Shown piece by piece: positions 54,992 to 63,109 of a DNA stretch of 64,000 bases. The position numbers and the translations under genes were made by a program. Below the pieces are notes generated by a model. It was not told the DNA's origin and did no database searches. It saw only the letters and a program-made list of their open reading frames with translations. How positions within the stretch are numbered: the first letter of the stretch is position 1; each line of letters starts with the position of its first letter. Source of the DNA: Pseudosporangium ferrugineum (GTDB lineage Bacteria > Actinomycetota > Actinomycetes > Mycobacteriales > Micromonosporaceae); contig NZ_PVZG01000001.1 in the NCBI RefSeq assembly GCF_003002065.1, positions 310,001 through 374,000 on the forward strand. Direction: 5' to 3'.

Positions 54992-55636
54992 ATGCTGGTG
55001 GAGATCTGGTCCGACATCGTCTGCCCGTGGTGCTACATCGGCAAGCGACGCCTGGAGACCGCCCTGCGCTCGTTCGAGCACGCGGACGAGGTCGAGATCG
55101 TGTGGCGCAGCTTCCAGCTCGACCCGGGCTACCCGAAGGGCCGCTTCGAGCCGGTGTACGACGCGCTGGCCAAGAAGTTCGGCGGCTCGCGGGCCCAGGT
55201 CAAGGCGATGACCGCCCAGGTCGGCGCGCTGGCCGCGGCCGAGGGCCTGCGGTACGACTTCGAGCACGCGGTCAGCTTCAACACCTTCGACGCGCACCGG
55301 CTGCTGCACCTGGCGAAGGCGCACGGCGCCGGCGCCGAGGCGCACGAGCGGCTGATGCGCGCCAACCTCGTCGAGGGCGCCACGCTCGACACCGCGACGC
55401 TGGTGCGGCTGGGCACCGAGGTGGGCGTGCCGGCCGCGGAGGCGCAGCGGGTGCTCGACGGCGACGACTACACCGGCGACGTCCTGGCCGACATCGAGCA
55501 GGCACACCGGTACGGGGCGACGGGCGTCCCGTTCTTCGTGCTGGACCGCGCGTACGGGGTCTCCGGCGCCCAGTCCGCGGACGTGTTCCTCCAGGCCCTG
55601 CGCACCGCCCGGGAGGCCGGCGTCCCGGCCGGCTGA
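54992..55636 (+). CDS. DsbA family oxidoreductase (FrnE-like)
   Basis: A 214-aa thioredoxin-fold protein with active site CPWC at residues 11-14 (MLVEIWSDIVCPWCYIGKRR), an alpha-helical insertion with KFGGSRAQVKAMTAQVGA, and the cis-Pro GATGVPFFVLDRAYGVSGAQ. FrnE proteins are cytoplasmic oxidoreductases linked to polyketide and stress metabolism. GAGGGGGACGG precedes ATG 54992. The HxlR regulator is divergent. Confidence 0.95.
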   Translation: MLVEIWSDIVCPWCYIGKRRLETALRSFEHADEVEIVWRSFQLDPGYPKGRFEPVYDALAKKFGGSRAQVKAMTAQVGALAAAEGLRYDFEHAVSFNTFDAHRLLHLAKAHGAGAEAHERLMRANLVEGATLDTATLVRLGTEVGVPAAEAQRVLDGDDYTGDVLADIEQAHRYGATGVPFFVLDRAYGVSGAQSADVFLQALRTAREAGVPAG

Positions 55637-55646
55637 CCCGCCCCGG

Positions 55647-56531
55647 TCAGAGCAGCCCGGAGCGCCGCCACAGGGCCAGGCCCGGGCCGCCGATGAGGTC
55701 CAGCTCGCGAAGGTACGCGACGATCCCCTCCCCCGCCCACCGCAGCGTCTCGCGGTGGTGCGGGTTGGCCCGCGCGGCCTCCGCGCCCGCCCGCGGGTCG
55801 ATGCCGACCGACCGGTACACCTCCGGCGCGATGAGCCGCCGCCCGGTGAGGTACGCCGCCCGCGCGATCACCACCCGGTCGTACGCGAGCCGCCGCCGGC
55901 CCGCCGCGCGTACCTGCCGGGCCAGTTCCTCGCGGGCGTAGCGGACGTGCCGCGCCTCCTCGATCACGTGGATGCGGGACACCATCCGGACCAGGGGCTG
56001 CACCGTCCCGTCCGCCGCCGCCTCGCGCTGGAGGGCGTCGAGGATCTCCTCGGCGATGAGGATGGCCGCGTACATCCGGGGCCCGGTGGCGGTGGCGGCG
56101 ATCCATTTGCCGAGGCCGTTGTCGAAGGCGCCGACGCGGTAGACCGGGCACCCGAGCTTGTCGATCATGCGGCCGAACATCACCGAGTGCCGGCACTCGT
56201 CGGCGACCTCGGTGAGCGCGTACTGGGCGTGCGGCCGGGTGGGGTCCTGCTTGTAGTACTCGCGCAGGAGCAGCTGCATGAGGATCGTCTCGAACCAGAT
56301 CCCGAGGCCGGCGATGCTGGCCACCTCGTGCCGGGTGAGCGTGCGGCGCTGCCCGGGGGTGAGCCCCTCCCACAGTGCCGTGCCGTAGAGCGAGGACCGG
56401 GTCTCCGGCACGAACCAGGCGTCCGGGTCGAGCGGCGCGTCCCAGTCGATCTCGACCTCGGGGTCGTACGAGTGCGACGCCGACGAGCGCAGCAGCCGCG
56501 TGGCCGTCTGGGAGCGGTCGGGGAGAACCAC
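55647..56531 (-). CDS. AurF-like diiron N-oxygenase / p-aminobenzoate N-oxygenase family
   Basis: A 294-aa cytoplasmic oxygenase with ferritin-like helices. Metal ligands are in RHEVASIAGLGIWFETILMQ, ADECRHSVMFGRMIDKLG (E-x-x-H) and HVIEEARHVRYAREELA (E-x-x-H), the pattern of the PF11583 group that includes AurF. It faces the TetR gene divergently across a GTTAC-N5-GTAAC operator candidate. Whether it oxidises an amine, an aldehyde or a fatty chain is not known. Confidence 0.85.
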   Translation of the reverse strand: MVLPDRSQTATRLLRSSASHSYDPEVEIDWDAPLDPDAWFVPETRSSLYGTALWEGLTPGQRRTLTRHEVASIAGLGIWFETILMQLLLREYYKQDPTRPHAQYALTEVADECRHSVMFGRMIDKLGCPVYRVGAFDNGLGKWIAATATGPRMYAAILIAEEILDALQREAAADGTVQPLVRMVSRIHVIEEARHVRYAREELARQVRAAGRRRLAYDRVVIARAAYLTGRRLIAPEVYRSVGIDPRAGAEAARANPHHRETLRWAGEGIVAYLRELDLIGGPGLALWRRSGLL

Positions 56532-56554
56532 GTCTGACCTCCGCGGGGGTTGAC

Positions 56555-56569
56555 GTTACCGGAAGTAAC
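56555..56569. promoter_or_regulatory. TetR-type operator candidate
   Basis: GTTAC-CGGAA-GTAAC, a perfect 5-bp dyad between the AurF-like and TetR genes, 16 bp before the TetR start, so it can control both. Confidence 0.6.
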
Positions 56570-56585
56570 AGCTACTTGTCGTACT

Positions 56586-57254
56586 ATGAACTCCACCGAC
56601 GGGACCGTCAACCGTGCCGACGGGCGCAGCCGGCGGTGGGCCGATCACCGCGAACGGCGGCGCGAGGACCTGGTCGACGCCGTCATCGAGGCCATCCGCG
56701 AGCTCGGCCCGGAGCCCGGCATCGACGCGGTGGCCGCGCACGCCGGGGTCAGCAAGCCCGTCCTCTACCGCTACTTCGAGGACAAGCCGGGGTTGTGGGA
56801 GGCGGTCGGGCGGCGGGCGGCCACGGCGCTCGTCGAGGCGGTCGCTCCCGCGGTGGCGGCCGTACGCGAGGAGCGCCAGGTCGTGGCCGCGGCGGTCGAC
56901 GCGTACCTGTCCTTCATCGAGGCCGACCCGCACCTGTACCGGTTCGTCGTGCACCAGCGCGGCATCGCCCGGTCCCGCGACGTGGTCGCCGACGCGGTGG
57001 ACACGGTCGCCAGCGGCCTCGCGCGCATCCTCGGCGACCGGCTGCGGGCGCTCGGCCTGGACTCCGGTCCGGCGCTGCCCTGGGCGTACGGAATCGTGGG
57101 TTACGTCCAGGCGGTCGGCGACTGGTGGCTGCGGCATCAGCAGCCGATCAGCCGCGAGGCGCTCGCGGAGTACCTGACCGCCTTCCTGTGGGGCGGCGTC
57201 ACCGGCATCCGGTCAGCCGCGGACACCCCGGGCGGACTGGCGGCGACGCTGTGA
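56586..57254 (+). CDS. TetR family regulator
   Basis: A 222-aa repressor with N-terminal HTH (IREL-GPEPGIDAVAAHAGVSKPVLYRYFEDKPGLWEAVG) and a ligand-binding helical domain (LYRFVVHQRGIARSRDVVAD, LPWAYGIVGYVQAVGDWWLRH). The ATG at 56586 lies inside an earlier frame but is fixed by the gap to the operator. It overlaps the DUF4873 start by 4 bp and is divergent from the AurF-like gene. Confidence 0.9.
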   Translation: MNSTDGTVNRADGRSRRWADHRERRREDLVDAVIEAIRELGPEPGIDAVAAHAGVSKPVLYRYFEDKPGLWEAVGRRAATALVEAVAPAVAAVREERQVVAAAVDAYLSFIEADPHLYRFVVHQRGIARSRDVVADAVDTVASGLARILGDRLRALGLDSGPALPWAYGIVGYVQAVGDWWLRHQQPISREALAEYLTAFLWGGVTGIRSAADTPGGLAATL

Positions 57255-57667
57255 GCGACCCCGCCGAGCCCGGCCGGGACGCGCCGAACCTCGCCGAGCG
57301 CGGCCGGGACGCGCCGGACCCCGGCGAGCGCGGCCGGGAGGGGCCGGACGTCGGTGAGGCGGCGCGGTGTGGCGCCCCGGACGAGGAATACCGGGGCGAG
57401 GCGCTGATCCGGGCCGGGGAGGCGGCGGTGACCGTCGCGGTGCGGCTGTCGGTCCGGTTCGAACCGATCGAGGGCCGCTACCGCTGGGGCGGTCGCGCCG
57501 CGCCCGACGAGACCCTCAGCGCCCGGCTCCGGGCCGGCGCCCGCGACGTGACCGTGCGGATCGGCGGGCGCGAGGCGGACGCGCGGCTGGGCGAGCCCGA
57601 CCCCTGGGGCGGCGTACGCCTCACCGGGGTGGGCCGGCCGCCCTGGAGCGCAACGCCCGGGGCGTGA
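57251..57667 (+). CDS. DUF4873 family protein
   Basis: A 138-aa protein. After an acidic repeat lead (three 10-aa units such as AERGRDAPDP) comes the DUF4873 core, YRGEALIRAGEAAVTVAVRL, RYRWGGRAAPDETLSARLRA, RDVTVRIGGREADARLGEPD and WGGVRLTGVG. The domain often accompanies Baeyer-Villiger-type monooxygenases. It is coupled to TetR (GTGA). Its 3' end overlaps the convergent AraC gene by 47 bp. Role unknown. Confidence 0.75.
   Translation: MSDPAEPGRDAPNLAERGRDAPDPGERGREGPDVGEAARCGAPDEEYRGEALIRAGEAAVTVAVRLSVRFEPIEGRYRWGGRAAPDETLSARLRAGARDVTVRIGGREADARLGEPDPWGGVRLTGVGRPPWSATPGA
57263..57352 (+). repeat. Three 30-bp tandem coding repeats in the DUF4873 gene
   Basis: Units encode AEPGRDAPNL, AERGRDAPDP and GERGREGPDV; they precede the conserved domain and probably vary in copy number. 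Confidence 0.75.
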
Positions 57668-58640
57668 CGCCGTACCAGCGGCGCACCGCCCGGCTCAGCG
57701 CCGACTGCTCGGCCATCCCGACCATGGCGGTGACCTGCGTGAACGGCAGATCGGTCCGGGTGATCAGCCGGTACGCGGCCACCCGCCGTACGTCGTCGAG
57801 GATCGCCTCGAAGCTCGCGCCCTCGGCGGCGAGCCGGCGCTGCAGGGTCCGCGGATGGGTCCGCAGCCGCCGGGCGACCGCCGCCACCTCGACCGGCGAC
57901 GAACCCAGCGCCTGGGTGAGCAGCATCCGCACCCGCTCGGCCGTGCTCCGGCCCGGCTGCGGGAAGTGGCCGGCCAGGTAGGCGACCGCCAGGTCGCGCA
58001 GCACCTGGTTGCCGCCGCGCACCCCGGCGCTGGTCAGGCCGCCGGGCACCCGCAGCACCGCGTCCGGCCGGCCGAAGCGCACCTCGGCGCCGAAGAACCG
58101 GGTGTACGCCTCGGCGGGCGCCAGCGCCGGATGCGGCAGATGCACCGAGCGCAGGCCGTACGGGCCGCCGTGCAGCAGCAGGATGATCCGGTGGAACAGG
58201 CCGAGCCCGACGTCGACGACCTGCGGCGGGAGCGGTTCGGCGTCCGTACCCCGGTAGAGCAGGCCCACCACGCCGGGCCGCCCCGACGGGTCCGGGATCT
58301 GCGCGACGGTCAGGGCCGGGCTGTGCACGAACAGGTAGCGCCGGGTGGTCTCCAGCGCCTCGCCCAGGGTCGCCGCGTTCTCGATGGCGAGCGCGAGCGG
58401 GCCGAGCACCGAGGTGTTCTGCGACCCGGCCAGGCGCAGGCCGAGGTCCGGGCAGGCCAGTTCGGCCGCGGCCGACTCCAGCAGCAGGCCGGCCGCCTCC
58501 GCCGGGATCACCGCGTCGTCGGACTCGACCGCCGCGCAGGTCACGCCGAAGCGGGCGAGGAGCTCCGGCCCGTCGCCGCCGAGGCTGTCCACGAGCGCGG
58601 GCAGTCCCCGCAGCCCGGCGGCGCGCACCATCGACTCCAT
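57621..58640 (-). CDS. AraC family regulator with arabinose-binding-like (PF12625) domain
   Basis: A 339-aa regulator. The effector half (about 10-190) has SLGGDGPELLARFGVTCAAV and SLGLFHRIILLLHGGPYGLR-like elements. The C-terminal DNA-binding domain has two HTH units (VEVAAVARRLRTHPRTLQRR, FTQVTAMVGMAEQSALSRAV) ending FRRWYGVTPRALR. OruR/AdiY-type proteins with this N-domain sense fatty or hydrophobic compounds. It is divergent from the Baeyer-Villiger gene and has a 21-bp direct repeat in between. Confidence 0.9.
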   Translation of the reverse strand: MESMVRAAGLRGLPALVDSLGGDGPELLARFGVTCAAVESDDAVIPAEAAGLLLESAAAELACPDLGLRLAGSQNTSVLGPLALAIENAATLGEALETTRRYLFVHSPALTVAQIPDPSGRPGVVGLLYRGTDAEPLPPQVVDVGLGLFHRIILLLHGGPYGLRSVHLPHPALAPAEAYTRFFGAEVRFGRPDAVLRVPGGLTSAGVRGGNQVLRDLAVAYLAGHFPQPGRSTAERVRMLLTQALGSSPVEVAAVARRLRTHPRTLQRRLAAEGASFEAILDDVRRVAAYRLITRTDLPFTQVTAMVGMAEQSALSRAVRRWYGVTPRALRSRAAGPPR

Positions 58641-58681
58641 GTCGCGCAAGGATAAATCGCTGTCGCGCGAAGGCAAGTCAC
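58640..58681. promoter_or_regulatory. AraC-type direct repeat
   Basis: TGTCGCGC followed by AAGG-like bases occurs at 58640 and again at 58661, 21 bp apart, in the 69-bp divergent region before the monooxygenase gene. Direct repeats two turns apart suit AraC dimers. Confidence 0.55.
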
Positions 58682-58709
58682 TGTGCGGGTACGGGCGAAC
58701 ACTGGGACC

Positions 58710-60158
58710 ATGCCCGAACACTTCGACGTCCTCATCGTCGGCGCCGGCCTGTCCGGGATCGGCGCGGCCTGGCGGCTCCGGCAGCGGCGGCCCGGCACCA
58801 CGTACGCGATCCTCGAGGCCCGCGCGGCGATGGGCGGCACCTGGGACCTGTTCCGCTATCCCGGCGTGCGCTCGGACTCCGACATGTTCACCCTCGGCTA
58901 TCCGTTCCGGCCGTGGCGCGGCGACCGGTCGATGGCCGCGGGCGACGCCATCCTGCGCTACATCCGGGACACCGCCGACGAGGGCGGGATCACCCCGCAC
59001 ATCCGCTTCGGCACCCGGGTCACGGCGGCGAGCTGGGCGGACTCCCGCTGGACGGTCACCACCGGCAACGGCACCTTCACCTGCGATTTCCTGTACGCGT
59101 GCGCCGGCTACTACGACTACGCGCACGGCTACCAGCCGGACTTCCCCGGGCTGGACGACTTCCGGGGCACCCTCGTGCACCCGCAGTTCTGGCCCGCCGG
59201 CCTCGACTACGCCGGCAAGCGCGTGGTCGTCATCGGCAGCGGCGCCACCGCCGTGACCCTCGTGCCGGCGATGGCCCCGGAGGCGGCCCACGTGACCATG
59301 CTCCAGCGCTCCCCCACCCACGTGCTCGTCCGCCCCGGGCGGGACGTCGTCGCCACGGCCCTGCGCCGGCTGCCGCCCCGCGTGGCGAGCAAGCTGGTCC
59401 GCGCCAAGAACATCCTCGTCGCCCAGGGCTTCTACCGCCTATCCCGGCGCCGCCCGGCGACCGCCGCCGCCGTCGTCCGCCGCCTCGCGCTGACCCGCCT
59501 GAACGACCCGGCGTACCTCGACGAGCACTTCACCCCCACGTACGGGGTCTGGGACCAGCGGCTGTGCGCCGTGCCGGACGGCGACCTGTTCACCGCCATC
59601 CGCGACGGCAGCGCCTCGGTGGTCACCGCCCGCATCGACCGCTTCGTCCCCGAGGGGATCCGGCTCACCGGCGGCCGGGTCCTGCCGGCCGACGTGGTCG
59701 TCTCCGCCACCGGCCTCTCGCTGCTGCCGATCGGCGGGATCGAGCTCACCGTGGACGGCGAGAAGGTCGATCCGGCCACCCGGGTCGCGTACCGGGGCGT
59801 GATGCTCAGCGGGGTGCCGAACCTGGCGTACTGCATCGGCTACACCAACGCGTCCTGGACCCTGCGGGCCGACCTCTCCCACCGCTACGTGTGCCGGCTG
59901 CTGTCCCACATGGACCGGCACGGCTACGCCACCGCGACCCCGCAGGAGCGGCCGGGGCCACGCCGGCCGCTGCTCGACCTGACGTCCGGCTACGTGCAGC
60001 GCGCCCTGGACCTCTTCCCGCAGCAGGGCGACCGGGACCCGTGGACGGTCAAGCAGAGCTACCTGCGCGACGTTCTTCTCACCCCGCGTGCCGACGTACG
60101 CCGGGACATGGCGTTCGGCCCGAAGCCCGCCCCCGTACGGGAGGAGACCCGGCGATGA
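58710..60158 (+). CDS. Baeyer-Villiger-type flavin monooxygenase
   Basis: A 482-aa FAD/NADPH enzyme. The FAD Rossmann motif GAGLSG is at 11-16, the Baeyer-Villiger fingerprint FxGxxxHxxxW is exact in DDFRGTLVHPQFWPAG, followed by the NADP motif VVVIGSGATAV. YAYACAGYYDYAHGYQPDFP and GLSLLPIGGIEL are typical. These enzymes insert oxygen next to ketones or oxidise S/N. It overlaps the next reading frame (ATGA) that is a truncated SDR. Control by the divergent AraC is likely. Confidence 0.93.
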   Translation: MPEHFDVLIVGAGLSGIGAAWRLRQRRPGTTYAILEARAAMGGTWDLFRYPGVRSDSDMFTLGYPFRPWRGDRSMAAGDAILRYIRDTADEGGITPHIRFGTRVTAASWADSRWTVTTGNGTFTCDFLYACAGYYDYAHGYQPDFPGLDDFRGTLVHPQFWPAGLDYAGKRVVVIGSGATAVTLVPAMAPEAAHVTMLQRSPTHVLVRPGRDVVATALRRLPPRVASKLVRAKNILVAQGFYRLSRRRPATAAAVVRRLALTRLNDPAYLDEHFTPTYGVWDQRLCAVPDGDLFTAIRDGSASVVTARIDRFVPEGIRLTGGRVLPADVVVSATGLSLLPIGGIELTVDGEKVDPATRVAYRGVMLSGVPNLAYCIGYTNASWTLRADLSHRYVCRLLSHMDRHGYATATPQERPGPRRPLLDLTSGYVQRALDLFPQQGDRDPWTVKQSYLRDVLLTPRADVRRDMAFGPKPAPVREETRR

Positions 60159-60289
60159 CCCCGTACCGGTTCGCCGGGCGTACCGCCGTGGTGACCGGCG
60201 CCGCAGGGTCCGGGACGCCGCTCCACCGTGCCGGCCACGGCCTTCCCGGCGCGGCGGCGGGTGACGGGCCGGATCGGCGCCTGACCTAG
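60155..60289 (+). pseudogene. Truncated SDR remnant
   Basis: A 44-codon frame coupled by ATGA to the monooxygenase gene starts MTPYRFAGRTAVVTGAAGS, the unmistakable beginning of an SDR (cofactor loop TGAAxG), but loses similarity within about 20 residues and stops at 60289. A whole SDR is 240-300 aa. The loss probably came from an internal deletion between this point and the AGE gene promoter. Confidence 0.7.
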
Positions 60290-60299
60290 AGTGATCACC

Positions 60300-61520
60300 A
60301 TGTCCGTCTGGCCGACCAGTCCCGCCCATCACCGCTGGCTCGACCAGCACAGCCGCGATCTGCTGGCGTTCGGGCGCCGCACCGCCGACCCGGGCGGCGG
60401 CGCCCGCTGGCTCGGCGACGACGGCGCGCCGGAGCCGGAGCGGCCGGTGTCCGCCCTGATCAGCAGCCGGATGACGCACGTCTACGGCATCGGCGCGCTG
60501 CTGGGCGTGCCGGGCGCGGGCCGGATCGCCGCGCAGGCGATGGCCGGGCTCACCGGGCGGCTGCGCGACCCCCGGCACGGCGGCTGGTTCTCGGCGGTCG
60601 CCGCCGACGGCACCCCGGAACCCGGCAAGTCCTGTTACGACCACGCCTTCGTGCTGCTGGCCGCGTCCACCGGGGTGCAGGCCGGGCTGCCCGGCGCCGC
60701 CGACCTGCTCACCGCGGCCCAGGAGGTCTTCCTCGACCGGTTCTGGGACGAGTCCGCCGGCCTGTGCGCCGACACCTGGGACACGGCGTTCACGACCCTC
60801 GACGACTACCGCGGCATCAACGCCAACATGCACACCGTCGAGGCGATGCTGTCGGTGGCCAGCGTGACCGGCGACCACGCCTGGATCGCCCGCGCCGTGC
60901 GGATCTGCCGGTTCGTCGTGTCCGCCGCCGAGGCGCACCAGTGGCGCATCCCCGAGCACTACGACGCCGCCTGGCAGCCGCTGCCCGACTACCACCGCGA
61001 GCGGCCCGACGACCCGTTCAAGCCGTACGGCGCCACGATCGGTCACGGCCTCGAATGGTCACGCCTGCTGCTGCACGCCGCCTCCGCCCCGCGCGTGGGC
61101 GAGTCGTCCTGGCTCACGACCGCCGCCCGCGAGCTGTTCGCCCGTGCGGTGGCCGACGGCTGGGACGTGGACGGGCAGCCCGGCTTCGTCTACACGACCG
61201 ACTGGACGGGTCGGCCGGTGGTCCGCGACCGCATGCACTGGGTGGCGGCGGAGGGCATCAACGCCGCGGCGGCGCTGTACGCGTACACCCGCGAGCCCTC
61301 GTACGCGCAGTGGTACCGGACGTGGTGGGACTACGCGGACGCGTACCTGATCGACCACGACCGCGGCTCCTGGTTCCACCAGCTCGACGCGTCCAACACC
61401 CCCGCCGCGACCGTGTGGCCCGGCAAGGCCGACCTCTACCACGCGTTCCAGGCGACGCTCGGCGCCCGCGTGCCGCTGTGGCCGATGCTCGCGACGGCGG
61501 TCGACGAGCACCTGGCCTAG
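60300..61520 (+). CDS. N-acylglucosamine 2-epimerase/mannose isomerase (AGE) family
   Basis: A 406-aa cytoplasmic (alpha/alpha)6 enzyme: RWLDQHSRDLLAFGRRTADP, GGWFSAVAADGTPEPGKSCY, YRGINANMHTVEAMLSVAS, KPYGATIGHGLEWSRLLLHA, WVAAEGINAAAALYAYTREP. His and Arg/Asn residues of NANMHTVE and of IGHGLEW are the catalytic set of AGE/YihS-type ketoaldose isomerases. Substrate may be mannose/fructose-like or sulfoquinovose-like; not decided. An ATG at 60300 is used. Its stop codon lies in the 10-bp target duplication of the IS4 element. Confidence 0.9.
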   Translation: MSVWPTSPAHHRWLDQHSRDLLAFGRRTADPGGGARWLGDDGAPEPERPVSALISSRMTHVYGIGALLGVPGAGRIAAQAMAGLTGRLRDPRHGGWFSAVAADGTPEPGKSCYDHAFVLLAASTGVQAGLPGAADLLTAAQEVFLDRFWDESAGLCADTWDTAFTTLDDYRGINANMHTVEAMLSVASVTGDHAWIARAVRICRFVVSAAEAHQWRIPEHYDAAWQPLPDYHRERPDDPFKPYGATIGHGLEWSRLLLHAASAPRVGESSWLTTAARELFARAVADGWDVDGQPGFVYTTDWTGRPVVRDRMHWVAAEGINAAAALYAYTREPSYAQWYRTWWDYADAYLIDHDRGSWFHQLDASNTPAATVWPGKADLYHAFQATLGARVPLWPMLATAVDEHLA

Positions 61521-61523
61521 TTC
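61514..61523 (+). repeat. Left copy of the 10-bp target-site duplication
   Basis: GGCCTAGTTC directly borders the left end of the insertion sequence and is repeated exactly at 63035-63044. It contains the stop codon of the AGE gene. Confidence 0.9.
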
Positions 61524-63034
61524 CAACGCCGTTCAGTTAGGGCGTGGTGTTGGGTGTCAAGGGTCGGGGCTGATGATGTCGATGCTGGTGGTGGCTTGGT
61601 AGCTGCGCCGGTCGATGTTGGGGCCGCGGGCTTGGTATTTGCTGTTCGAGCGTTTGATCATGCGGGTTTTGGTGCGGATCCGGCGTTCGGGTAGCAGGTT
61701 GGCCAGGACGTGGGCGCCGATGACGCCGACCAGGTCGATGACGGTGCCGGTGATGACGCCGGCGGCGTGGATGATCTGGTCGCGGGCGGTGTTCAGAGCG
61801 GTGGTGAAGCTGGCCCGGTCGGGATCGGTGCCGGGTCGGCTGTCGGTGGCATCGGTCATGGCGGTGCGCAGAACCTGGTAGGCGGTCAGCAGGGCATACA
61901 TTTCCTGGTCGATGCCGTCGATGGTGCGTGAGCGTAGGACTCGTCCGCCGAGGATGGAGGATTTGAGTTCGAGGTAGGCGGTCTCGATCTCCCAGCGTTC
62001 GTGGTAGAGCCGGATGAGTTCGCCGGCCGGGTAGCGGTGCGGGTCGAGCAGCGTGGTCAGCAGCCGGTAGTCACCGGTTCGGGTGCCGGTCGTGGTGGTG
62101 ATGCTGATCCGGGCCTCGATCACCCGGATCGGCAGGCCGGCGATGCGGGTCAGCCAGGACCCGTCGTCGAGCTGGCCGGTGATGGCTAGTTTGCGGCCGT
62201 TCTTGCAGCGGATCAGCAGGTCTGCGCCGGTCGCGGTGATGGTGGCGAGCAGGTCGGCGGCGGCGTAGTTACGGTCGGCCAGCAGTAGCATTCCCGTGTG
62301 CAGACTGCGGGACAGGGTGTGGGCCTGCGCGATCTCGCCGTCACTGATGGGACCGAACACGGCGTCGATGACCGATCGGGTGCCGCAGGTCAGCAGGACA
62401 CTCAGGCGTAATTGCGGGTAGCCGGACGAGGTGCCGTTGGCGCAGCCGTGTTTGGTGTACCGGCGCAGGGTGGCCGGCGAGTCCGCGACGACCATCGTGG
62501 TCCCGTCGATCACTGCCAGCAACATGCCCTGCCAGCGCACCTGAGTGGCAGTGGTGATCGCGGGCCCGCGCAGCAGGTCGAACAATGCCCGCATCGGCGC
62601 GGCCCCGAGCCGTTGCCGTGCCTGGCGCAGGGCACTGCCGGTAGGCGTGACGATCGGCAGGCCGTGCAAGCCGCTGAGGAGTTTGCCCCAGACCTGCCGG
62701 TAGCCGAGGTCGGCGAACAGACCGGCCGCGAGCAGCAGATACATCACGACCCGGGCCGGCAACAGCCGCAGGCGTTGCTGCGTGCGGCCGGTCGAGGCCA
62801 GGACATCATCGATCATCTCGAACGGTACGAGACGGGTCAGCTCACCGAGATGCCCCGGCGCGAACACCCCCGCGGCTACCGTCGTGGTCCGGGTTATGGC
62901 AATCTGATCGACCAAGCGGAGTTCCTGGTTCTGGGTTGTCTTGGAGTGACAAACCTTGATACCGGAACTCCGCTTCTCACTTCCCGATCAACACACCTTG
63001 ACAGCCATCCATACCGCCTAACTGAACGGCGTTG
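61524..63034. mobile_element. Complete IS4-family insertion sequence, 1511 bp
   Basis: Perfect 18-bp terminal inverted repeats (CAACGCCGTTCAGTTAGG at 61524-61541 and its complement at 63017-63034) enclose one transposase gene on the minus strand. The element is flanked by exact 10-bp direct repeats (GGCCTAGTTC), a length usual for IS4 relatives. The intact ends and duplication imply recent, one-step insertion. Confidence 0.95.
61557..62915 (-). CDS. IS4 family transposase
   Basis: A 452-aa DDE transposase. D137 (MLLAVIDGTTMVV), D214 (LLLADRNYAAADLL) and E311 form the active site, and the family YREK signature is exact: Y304-x2-R307-x3-E311-x6-K318 (YHERWEIETAYLELK). The C-terminal part is Lys/Arg-rich (RRIRTKTRMIKRSNSKYQ) and likely binds the inverted repeats. 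It fills the element; no passenger gene is present. It appears intact. Confidence 0.95.
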   Translation of the reverse strand: MVDQIAITRTTTVAAGVFAPGHLGELTRLVPFEMIDDVLASTGRTQQRLRLLPARVVMYLLLAAGLFADLGYRQVWGKLLSGLHGLPIVTPTGSALRQARQRLGAAPMRALFDLLRGPAITTATQVRWQGMLLAVIDGTTMVVADSPATLRRYTKHGCANGTSSGYPQLRLSVLLTCGTRSVIDAVFGPISDGEIAQAHTLSRSLHTGMLLLADRNYAAADLLATITATGADLLIRCKNGRKLAITGQLDDGSWLTRIAGLPIRVIEARISITTTTGTRTGDYRLLTTLLDPHRYPAGELIRLYHERWEIETAYLELKSSILGGRVLRSRTIDGIDQEMYALLTAYQVLRTAMTDATDSRPGTDPDRASFTTALNTARDQIIHAAGVITGTVIDLVGVIGAHVLANLLPERRIRTKTRMIKRSNSKYQARGPNIDRRSYQATTSIDIISPDP

Positions 63035-63044
63035 GGCCTAGTTC
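63035..63044 (+). repeat. Right copy of the 10-bp target-site duplication
   Basis: GGCCTAGTTC, identical to 61514-61523, borders the right inverted repeat. Confidence 0.9.
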
Positions 63045-63109
63045 CCCGGCACGGCGCCTTCCCCGGCACGGCGCCTTCCCCGGCACGGCGCCTTCCTCAG
63101 CACGGCGCC
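63044..63109. repeat. 17-bp tandem repeats at the 3' end of the zinc-ribbon gene
   Basis: Three exact copies of CCCCGGCACGGCGCCTT (63044-63094) and a fourth with two mismatches (to 63109) that reaches into the last codons and stop of the 63097-63981 gene. The array probably grew from the gene's own end. Confidence 0.85.

Noticed and set aside
61524..63034. Composite transposon or passenger gene inside the IS
   Set aside because: The element holds only the transposase; both ends are complete and there is a single copy.
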